Source: Paramacrobiotus metropolitanus (taxonomy: Eukaryota; Tardigrada; Eutardigrada; Parachela; Macrobiotidae). From it: a stretch of DNA of 64,000 nt. The notes below the pieces were generated by a model, which saw nothing but the letters and a program-made list of their open reading frames with translations, ran no database searches and was not told the DNA's origin. This document shows, one piece after another, positions 55,603 to 64,000 of the stretch (the first letter of the stretch is position 1; every line of letters starts with the position of its first letter). The position numbers and the translations under genes are program-made. The stretch lies in the NCBI RefSeq assembly GCF_019649055.1, contig NW_026570407.1:1-64000 (forward strand), given 5' to 3'.

Positions 55603-57864
55603 ATGTCGCACACTTCTACCGCCACTGCAACAGCATCGGACTGGCAACGGACCGCTGATGGTATTCTCGGTCTGCACAAGCACATCTTGGCCAGCGGCGA
55701 GATGAGTGATGTGCGGTTTGCCGTTGGTCGCCAGCTTGGTGAAGCCAAGATCTTCCCAGCTCATAAGTAAGCTACAAATGCTCGAAACGGTTCTGTCAAC
55801 GCTGACGCTGAGTGTCCATGAGCAAAGTTGTCACTTCTGCCTTTGCAGATTCGTGCTAAGCCTCAATAGTACGGTTTTTCGTACCATGTTCAACGGAAAC
55901 TGGAAGGAAAGCGGTGAGCAGCCCATCGATGTCCCGGAAATCTTGCCAGAGGCGTTCAGTAATATGTTAAAGTAAGTGTTCTGTGCTGTTGCGTACCCAT
56001 TACGCGACGAACTGTTTTCGCTGAATATTACAACGAAAGCGTGCGAGTGCAAAATTGTTAATAATAAATTGCTTGCAGGTATATGTACACTGGCTCTGTG
56101 GATGCCACTGATGATCTGAAGGTTAATAACATCTTCGAGACCATATACTGCGCTGACAAATATGATCTACCGATGCTGGGCGACCTGTGCTCAAATTTCA
56201 TCAACAACAAGCTATTTGCACTCAACGCCCACACCTGCCTGATTTACTTGGAGAAGGTATGTTTACGACAGCAGCACTCTGATGCGTTGTTCATGAGCCT
56301 TTACCTTATAACGTTTACGCTTCACTAGGTCAAGCGATGTGCGTGCATACAGCCAGACCGCGCCGCCGCCATCGAGACGAAATGTCTGGAGTTTGCCGAC
56401 AAATTTAGTAGAAATGTTTTGGAATCGGACCAGTTTAGCGCAATCGGCCAGGACGTACTGAAAGCGATTGTCCAACGCGGAACACTTTCCGCTGGCGAGG
56501 AAATCGTCTGCTCCGCTGTGGAAAAGTACGTACATTGCTCGGTTAATGGCGTGTTGGAAACTGCAGCCACGCATTCCGGTTGTAAACTGCCCATTCTTGT
56601 AGGTGGGCAGTGGCGCAGTGCGCTCAAGAGAATTTGGAGCCAACCCAAGCCAACCGGCGTACAGTTCTGGGTGATGCACTGTTCTGCGTCCGCTTCCCTC
56701 TGCTGACGGATGCGCAACTGGCTAACGGACCCGTTCAAGTAGGTCTTACAAGAGCGTTCGGAGTACAGTATAGGATGATCTTCTCCTGCCGACTAACATG
56801 TTAATCTCACCGGCAAGCTGGGCAACCAGGTTTCTTTGCTCATACAATACGTCACAGTGAGATCTTGTGCGCTGCACGTCACACACAAACCAGTTTACTA
56901 AAATGGTTAACCGGCATTGAGTTGTGGTCAGCTTGAAGAATAGAACCAAATTTACCGTAAAGCAAGCGTAATTGATTTTTTACTAGTCTTGGTGGTCAGT
57001 CGTCGGCGCTCGATGCTTCAACAAAGACAAACTATACCAAATAGAGATTAGTGCACACGCTACTAATCGGTCACGCCTGCTTCACAGTAAACTGGATATC
57101 GTTCGGCCACTATGTACAGTATTTACCCGCCTTGATGTCTACTCGCTGAAATGAATAAAAGAGCAGGGATACAGAACACTGCGTTCGGCTAACGTAATCT
57201 TGGTCAATATTGTGCCTGGGACCAGTTGTTTTACATGTCAAGAAAAAGCATCCAGTTTTTGAGAACTGCGACGTAGTCAAACAGGAAGGGAATGATGCAT
57301 TATATCTTACTTGTAATACCACGCTCCCAGCCTTTGAAACCGCCTGTCTGTATTTATTAGAGTGGTCTGCTGCTGGAAAGTGAAGTTGCGGACCTTTACC
57401 GGTACAAACATTACCAGTACAAACCTTCCAATTATCGCCCACAACTCCCTTTCCCTACCCAACACCGCAGCGGCTCGGTTCTGCGCCTCTCGAAAGGCGA
57501 TGTGGAATTCACCAACGGGGAACAGGTGTTTGTGGACTGTGGTCAAGGCGAGCTTTGGTATCCCGCCGTGGTTAAAGGAATCCGGGGAGCGGAAATCAGC
57601 GTAATGCGAACAGGCAAACAAACCATGCTACACTGCCGGCCGTACAAGATCGTTCGTGCTGCGGATGTCCTGAAAACTGGACAGGAGATCAAGGCTCGCG
57701 TGGGACGCCGTTATGTCACCGCTACCTTGCGTACAATCTGGAACAATCATTACACTGTGGAAGTCGATCACAAATACCATGAAATCCAGCTGCGGCAGCT
57801 GCGTATCGGTCAGGACCAGATGAAGTCCTGGAAGAAGGCCAACTGCACGTGTTTCTATTGTTAG
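55603..57864 (+). CDS. BTB-BACK protein with C-terminal double-barrel-like domain, gene E
   Basis: Exons 55603-55765, 55849-55971, 56079-56256, 56329-56525, 56603-56738, 57361-57864. BTB: GEMSDVRFAVGRQLG, VFRTMFNGNW, ILPEAFSNMLKYMYTGSV; exon 3 CADKYDLPMLGDLC; BACK DVLKAIVQRGTLSAGEEIV; exon 5 NRRTVLGDALFCVRFPLL; exon 6 LLLESEVADLYRYK, LWYPAVVKGI, VRAADVLKTGQEI, IGQDQMKSWKKAN. A 620-base intron separates exons 5 and 6. Closest sister is gene D by N-terminus and exon layout. Frames intact. Confidence 0.87.
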
Positions 57865-58885
57865 TTGTCTGGATAATGCATTGTTGTTGCGATAGGGACG
57901 CGACGATCATGTTCCTTCCCGCGTACGGGTGCCCTTGATTTATCTGCGGTAGACTGTAAATGGTTGACTTCTGAAGAAGTGTACTCCTTCTCGGCTTAAA
58001 TTTCAGTTTTTACGGTTTGATGTTTCTGTTAGCTACATCTTTGTGGTTGTATGAGGCGTATAGAAGAAAATTCTTTTACTGTCTAACTCGAACCCGTGAA
58101 ATTGCTGCCCTTTTTGTTGATATACTCTGTACAATGGACATTATGAGACTATGCGTTTTAGTTTTTGTACGGTTTTGGTGCGATTTTTAAAATCAACATG
58201 GCTGGCCTGGCACTTGTCAGATATGCAGCGCCGTGGTGTAGCACTTTTAACTACGCTTGGTATTTGGTAAAACCTGCAGGCAGACAAGGTATTACTGCGG
58301 TACTGCCGGGATAGCGATCTGCACAACGATAAGGCATTTAAAAAATAATAAGCAATCTCCATAGCCAAAATTAATGTAACCACATCACCACCAGCCACAA
58401 ACAGTCTGATAGCAGTTTCGGACATTGTTGCAGTACTGTCTGAGTGGCTTTTGATGCTAGTTTCATTTCCGCAGCCGGGAACGGCGCACCAGTACTAAGT
58501 ACTGTACTGTAAAGTGTAGTACAAAATAATTGCTTCGAACTTTCAGTACAGAGTACAGATTCTGATTATGATACAAGTACGGTACACGTACTCAGAATTA
58601 TTTGAGTTTTTACTCACACTCCAACTTACGACTCAGGCTCGAAGACTCAGGCAGGGTTGCAAACCGCAGCATGGCAGTGATCCCATGGCCGATCGAGCAG
58701 TAGCAAAATTAGTACGTACGTGAAATCGGCCTTTCGTTGACCTGACTCAGTAGGAATTAGTTCGCTTCTCCCACTTTGTGTCATAGTGTTGCACGCCTAC
58801 ATCAAATCATTTCCATAATTCTTAAGTGTACGTATTTGGTAAGTTTTTACGATCACGATCAATCTACGGCCAGAATTATTCTGCC

Positions 58886-60716
58886 ATGGCCAAACCAGTG
58901 CCAGATGCTGAAGCCTCGGCCGAATGGGAGTGCGCAGTTAAGGAAAGTGCAGATCTCCGCCGTGAGATCCTGGCCAGCGGTGAAAAGAGCGATGTGAAGT
59001 TCGCCGTGGGCCGCGAACTTGGTGAAGTTAACATGTTTTCGGCTCATCAGTACGTACAACTTACTTGATTTAGTTAGTGTCATGCCGCATGGAACCCGGT
59101 TTTTGGTCGTTATAGGTTTATCCTTGGCATGCGTGGCAGCGATGTGCTTCGCACACTATGCAAGTACAAAGACGGTCATGAACCCGTGGAGATTCCAGAG
59201 ATCCTGCCAGACGCCTTTGGTAACATGCTTAAGTAAGTGTAGCCCTCCATTCGTCTAGAAAGTCATTCGTGATGCAGAATCTGAGAAACTGATTTCAGTT
59301 GTTTTGGGCTGCGACTGCTTTGATCCGCGGCACCTTTGAGACCGGTTGCGGGCATGTGCGGCCTGGGCGACAATTAGCCGAGCCGAAGCTGGCTGTTTTT
59401 TTTTTCAGCTTTTATTGTTTAATGTGCGCCTTCAAAGCCAATCAAATGTGCAAGTGAATATTTGTTGCAGATACATCTACACTGGTTCTGTGAATAATGG
59501 ATTGAAGACGGATAATGTGTTCGAGACCATTCACTGTGCCGACAAGTACAATTTGCCGGGGCTGACCGCCCAGTGCTTGAGTTTCGTCAGGACAGATCTG
59601 AGTGCCGTCAACTGTGTGGTGTACCTCGATAACGTAAGCAGATACATGTCAATAAGGTGTACCAGTCGATAAGGTTAGCATTTTTTCTTCAAATCACAAA
59701 GTGCAAATTGAAGGTTAATTGTAGATTAAGCGCTGTGTTCACGATTGCGTCGCTTTCCTGGAGGGACAATGCTTGGAACTCGTGGACAAATTCAGTCGAA
59801 CGGCTCTGCAGTCGGCCGATTTCCTCACAATTGCGCAGGAGACACTGAAGACAATTGTGCAACGTAGCACCTTGTCGATTGATGAGGACAGCTTGTATAC
59901 GGTTGTGGAGAAGTATAGTACCGTACATCGTTAACCTGAATTTTTAACCAGACTGCAAATTTTTTTTTCGTTTTATACAGGTGGTCCGTGGCGGCTTGTA
60001 ATCGGGAGAATCTGGAGCCGTCCCAGGCCAACCGGCGCCAGATGCTGGGCGACGCGTTGTACCTTGTGCGCTTTCCCCTGTTGAGTGATACCGAATTGGC
60101 CGATGGCCCGGTCAAAGTAAGCCCTAACTGCATATGCAATTCGCTAGCGCCCACTTATTTTTTTCAACGATTCGTTTAAATGCGTGCGGCTATTTAACAC
60201 TCTTAAAATCATCTGTATTCTGCCCAGAGCAAGCTGCTGTTGGAAAAAGAACTCCTCGACATTTACCAGTTCCGCCATGCCAGCAGCAAGCTCCATGAGC
60301 TTCCCTTTCCGACAGAACACCGCACCGGATCGGTTATCCGCATTCCCCGGGGCTATGCGCAGCTCGCGCGCCTGGAAGGGGTGTTTGTGGAGAGTGACAC
60401 CAACCACTACTGGTATCCGGCCGTGGTGATGGGGATCTGCGGATCGGAGGTCAGTGTGTCGCGGGACGGAGGACGAAGCACACAGCATTGTAAGCCCCAT
60501 CAGATTGCCCGTGCCGCGGAAATCTTACAACTCGGGAATGAAATCAAGACGCCCATTTTTTCCCGTCGTTATCTGACCGTGACACTGGTGGCACACAAGA
60601 AGGATGTCTACACCGTGGACCATCAAGGCCAACGATATCGGAGGGGTTGTATGGAGCTGGGCTTAAGCAGCGGACAAATGATGGACTGGATTAGGTCACA
60701 TGGTTCTCACTTGTAG
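58886..60716 (+). CDS. BTB-BACK protein with C-terminal double-barrel-like domain, gene F
   Basis: Exons 58886-59049, 59116-59232, 59471-59633, 59725-59912, 59981-60116, 60228-60716. BTB: GEKSDVKFAVGRELGEVNMFSAHQ; exon 2 is unusual (RGSDVLRTLCKYKDG replaces the NSTVFxTMFxG block) but ends normally in EILPDAFGNMLK; exon 3 YIYTGSVNNGL, CADKYNLP; BACK LQSADFLTIAQETLKTI; exon 5 NRRQMLGDALYLVRFPLL; exon 6 LLLEKELLDIYQFRHA, YWYPAVVMGI, ARAAEILQLGNEI, LSSGQMMDWIRSH. Most similar to gene C in exons 1, 3 and 6 although those lie in opposite orientation 20 kb away. Frames intact. Confidence 0.87.
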
Positions 60717-61014
60717 GTTTTGCATGATTGTTTCAGGATTCTGGTTGAATGTTGGTTCCGTGCCGAGCGATACTTGTACTCACCCTCTCCGGGTATTTTC
60801 ATCTGTTTTATGCTTATATAAATTTAAGTTTCTGTTAGAATCATTTCTACCGATGTATAGGTACTGTATTACGTGACGAATTATCACATGCTGCCTCATA
60901 GCAGAATCTTCTGTTACATCTTTAATGAACAGGTTGCTACCCTCTGTTACAGTTGTTTCGCTTGTAAGAATTCACCTGGGTAACAGCTGTCATTTGCACT
61001 ATCTGCGCACAGTG

Positions 61015-61272
61015 TGTGAAGGCCGATAGCTCCGCCTTCATGATTGGCCATTCGCCATTGTGTTTTGCTGTTCTGGGGATTTCCATCCCACACATTGCTG
61101 CTGTTTTGACGGACCTACAGCACAGCTGCGCTGGCTGTAGGATCCGATCTCATTAGTCGGTGTTTGCTGCGCCACGGTGCGCACCTTAGATTTCGGCATT
61201 AAAGCCTCAATCCGGGTTCGCCGCTGTTTCGCCGTCGAAGGTACGTGGGCGCCCATAAGGCCCCACGTTACA
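61015..61272 (-). mobile_element. Solo-LTR-like insertion, copy 2
   Basis: Reverse-complement twin of 39,517-39,774 with about one difference in 258 bases. Flanked by AGTG on each side (61,011-14 and 61,273-76), a 4-bp target-site duplication different from that of copy 1, so it is an independent insertion and not a duplicated segment. TG...CA ends. Confidence 0.72.
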
Positions 61273-61580
61273 AGTGCTGCATACTTATTAAATTCCAGAA
61301 AACTGAAAAGCGGTTTCACCTTTTGTATTATATAGGGGGAAAAATGTGTCTAGCCGAACCAATCCTTTGTACTGCTGCCGTCAGCCGGCTGCAGTTTTAC
61401 GTTGTGGCTAAACATGGAGCTTATGTACCGCGCCTGATTTAGCCGCATGTACTGCCGTAACGTCACATTCCAGCCGGGTGACGGCAGCAGTGCCGTGAAT
61501 TGGTTCGACTGACATGGTTTTCCCCTCTACATATCAGCCGCGTAAAAAAAACAGCGTTGCAAGTCAAGTTGCATTATAAA

Positions 61581-61832
61581 TTATAATGCGTAACGGTACG
61601 ATGCGGGCGTTGGTGCCGTGGTGCTGGACGAAAATGAGCACGACGGGATGCAGCAGCACGCTCCGTCGCAAGGATTTGTAAAGGAATCGGTGGTCTTGCA
61701 GCAGCGCGGGCCCACAATACCGCACGTTTCGGCGACACCGCAGTCGCACGGGGCAGGAGTGGGTCCAATGCAGTCCTGCGCAGTGAAACGGCTGCAGCAA
61801 CGTAATAAACACGATGTCGGATTGCTCATCAT
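61581..61832 (-). CDS. Cysteine-rich open frame, possible secreted peptide
   Basis: A short frame with many cysteines in CC and CCC clusters (SCLLRCC, CDCGVAETCG, PRCCK, GACCCIPSC) then a Ser/Thr/Pro tail. A hydrophobic stretch in another frame just upstream (CYAALFFLAHLSDV, about 61,960-62,000) could be a signal peptide if an exon join or frameshift exists. No donor or acceptor is clear. Unrecognised; could be chance. Confidence 0.25.
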   Translation of the reverse strand: MMSNPTSCLLRCCSRFTAQDCIGPTPAPCDCGVAETCGIVGPRCCKTTDSFTNPCDGACCCIPSCSFSSSTTAPTPASYRYAL

Positions 61833-62568
61833 GAGGCTGCAGCATCATTCCTTAGGTGCGGGGGGACATGTAGGAGGAGCACATGTAGTAGAATACGAGG
61901 AAGTGGTACTTGTAGGAGCTGGCGTTATATACGCTGCTTGCGTCAAATACAGATCAGCCACATCGCTAAGGTGTGCGAGGAAAAACAAGGCAGCGTAACA
62001 AACCTTCGTGCACGAGTATTTACTGTGTTGTCGAGTCAACTTGGCACCTTTTTTTACAGTGAGTCGTATCCGACAACACAGTACCATCTTGCAACGTTCA
62101 ACAGAATCGCGCTCAAACAACACGCTTCCCAGGTCCTCACAACTGTACGTTTTTCTTATAGGGTAAAGAACACCGGAAGCAAAGCCAGTACTTATTCCTC
62201 TGCAATTATATGCACAAGTAGACACAACAAAATAATCGCTTGTTCACAAAGTTTCCCCGGGGTGTAATTAGAACAGACTACATACGGTAGTCAAAAAAAC
62301 ATGCACGCGGTACTTACCGGATGCCGACCGAGATCGGCCATGCGAACTGTTCGTTCGCCTGCTGAGTGCATTTTGTGTATGCGGTAAAGCGGAAGTAAAG
62401 TTATCGAATCAGTCACTATTGTCATTAATCGTGTTGCGCATTCTAAAAAAACTTTCCATGTCCGCTGCTGCAAGTCCAATCGAGAAAACTGCATAATAAT
62501 AAGTTTTTAGCGCCTCTCGTTTTCATGTACTGAACAGCTTAAACATTAGGCGCAATTGCGAAGAACTG

Positions 62569-62807
62569 ACTGATCGCTATTTCTTTCAACCCCTGTCATT
62601 CGAAACAACCGGAACTTGCGGCGTCAGTACCCGCCGCATTTCGTCAGCGAAGTTGGTCGACGTATAAAAGAACAAACAGGGGAAGCGCGCGCTCTGGAAT
62701 TTTTGTGGCAGCGTATAAGTGTTGAAATTCAGCGCGGAAATGCCGCTTCTGTTTTGGGAAGTGTTCGTTGTTCAAAAGATCTGGAAGAGCTTTTTCATTT
62801 GTTCTAG
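62569..62807 (+). pseudogene. 3' fragment of a second RT-type retroelement
   Basis: The pieces DRYFFQPLSFETTGTCG and (in another frame) EVGRRIKEQTGEARALEFLWQRISVEIQRGNAASVLGS match the end of the 47.9-49.8 kb RT protein (DRYVVQPIAFETTGTFG; FLRQKISIEIQRGNAVSVLG). One frameshift separates them. No RT core is present, so only the last 80 codons survive. No poly(A) is seen. Confidence 0.7.
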
Positions 62808-64000
62808 CTGCTGGATATTTGAGTTTTAAATTTAAATGGCATTTGCTTGTACAAGTTGTGAAATAAATTACTACGGCTTAAACATTTCTTTACTTTTTTT
62901 TTCTGGCCGTCCGGAAATAGGCCAGATAAAACCCAGATACGTTTGCAAGAAACGTATGTCTGACCTCAATGCCGGCGTCGTTATACGTTTCCCGTGCCAC
63001 AGCTAATCATCACGAATACTGTATTACGACACCAGTCAGTCAGATACCAAAAAGACGTACTTCTTTGGATAACAGTTAGCATGAGGTTCCCAGTGGTTGG
63101 GTCCCTTTGCGGTAACGCATATAACAGGGTACTAACACGACTTTACATCAAACACACTTGAAGATACCAGGAAAATGATTCTGCTACATTACAGCGTTAG
63201 AAAAATGTGTATTTTACTTTTACTCACAGTAAAATAACGATCCGGTTTTAAAGTCAAAAATTTTGAGATGAAAGTTACAGAGTACTGTTCATCCAAAAAA
63301 ATTTTTGGAAACGATATTCGGTGCGGAAACCATGTGAAAGCTTATCACACACTGGAAATTCCAGTATCATTACTATGAAAATTTATAGTGGGAAAAGCGA
63401 ACCATGGGTGGTGGGGCGGTGCAGGCGGCCCGTGCGGCTTTTGCAGATTTTCTTTTATAACTCTTAAAGCTTACCTCATATCAAAAAACGGTATGCGTAA
63501 CAAGCTCAGCAAGTAGTATTCGATTTAATGAAACTTTTTGAGAAATTTTTTGAAACCGCTTTGCTTTGCTGTGAGATTAAATTTGATTTCTCACAACGCG
63601 CGTTTGAAGTCTACCGTGTTTTGTTGAGCTATGATCAGCACAGAAAATCTTCAGCTGGAACGCTGAGCAAAGGAAATGAAAGGTCAGAAAGGTTTGAGAC
63701 GGCAGACACGCACGCCGCATGCAGATTAAGACAACAGCCGTCGGTCAACTAGGTTATTACACCATCCTGTCGCTAAATGCTTCGGCTCGGCATTCCTCTG
63801 AAGCGGTTGATTACTTTACCTGCGCTAACAATAGCTTCACATCAGAATCCAGTCCTTCGCTCTTGACCACAGTGGACAGCACAATCTCGTGATATACCGC
63901 GGCGCCGCACATCTGTCAGGCCATTCATGCGGTCGTGGGATCGATCCATCCAGATCTTAATTGAAGAAATTTGTAGAAAGAAATAGGAGACACACAAAAA
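62808..64000. other. Right end of window, possible minus-strand exon
   Basis: Mostly without recognisable genes. On the minus strand, about 63,910-63,820, an AG-flanked open segment (MCGAAVYHEIVLSTVVK, EGLDSDVKLLLAQ) ends at a GTAAAG donor, so it may be an exon of a gene continuing beyond the window. No family recognised. Confidence 0.3.

Noticed and set aside
61140-61220. tRNA-like A and B boxes (SINE) in the 258-bp repeat
   Set aside because: The GGGTTCGCC match is partial and the A box is weak; TG-CA ends with 4-bp duplications fit an LTR better.

Overview
The window looks like animal nuclear DNA with an integrated virus-like element at its left end. Short GT-AG introns, compact genes, tandem receptor guanylyl cyclases and a run of BTB-BACK genes suggest a tardigrade (eutardigrade). 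That is inferred from gene content and cannot be proved without a search.

Positions 1 to about 15,070 hold one Maverick/Polinton (adintovirus-like) element with all recognisable genes on the + strand; its left end lies outside the window. In order: protein-primed DNA polymerase B, a BIR (IAP-like) gene, a small gene with a PC4-like look, a TATA-binding-protein-like gene, packaging ATPase, small basic protein, proline-rich repeat protein, DDE integrase with chromodomain, penton-like minor capsid, basic core or pVI-like protein, double-jelly-roll major capsid, adenain-type protease, small membrane protein, three more PC4-like-looking genes, a second two-BIR IAP, and a tandem-repeat zone that may be a terminal repeat. 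Many element genes carry single-base frameshifts, while the protease, core protein and PC4-like genes are open. Host genes in the same sequence are intact, so the breaks look like decay rather than general sequencing error. Several gaps between element genes share a cassette: A-tract, small hairpin, second inverted repeat, and a TTTTGGGAA-type block.

Positions 15,080-61,000 hold host genes. Six BTB-BACK genes (A 16.2-18.0 kb +, B 21.4-19.0 kb -, C 40.2-37.5 kb -, D 52.0-54.1 kb +, E 55.6-57.9 kb +, F 58.9-60.7 kb +) share one six-exon plan and a C-terminal exon of about 160 residues that looks like two small beta-barrels (Tudor/Agenet-like, inferred). A decayed copy of that exon abuts the viral element. 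Two complete receptor guanylyl cyclases (22.7-27.9 and 30.8-36.8 kb, +) and one complete SLC1 glutamate-type transporter (45.3-41.7 kb, -) sit with a transporter fragment and a cyclase fragment. Together these imply duplication of a cyclase-transporter convergent pair followed by complementary loss.

An F-box gene (51.07-47.06 kb, -) has an N-terminal barrel-like region reminiscent of the BTB family. A 5'-truncated reverse-transcriptase element with poly(A) and a 7-bp target-site duplication interrupts it inside the F-box codons. The rest includes two almost identical 258-bp solo-LTR-like insertions in opposite orientation, a 162-bp MITE with TA duplication, long perfect palindromes, a second RT fragment near 62.7 kb, and a right end with few recognisable genes.
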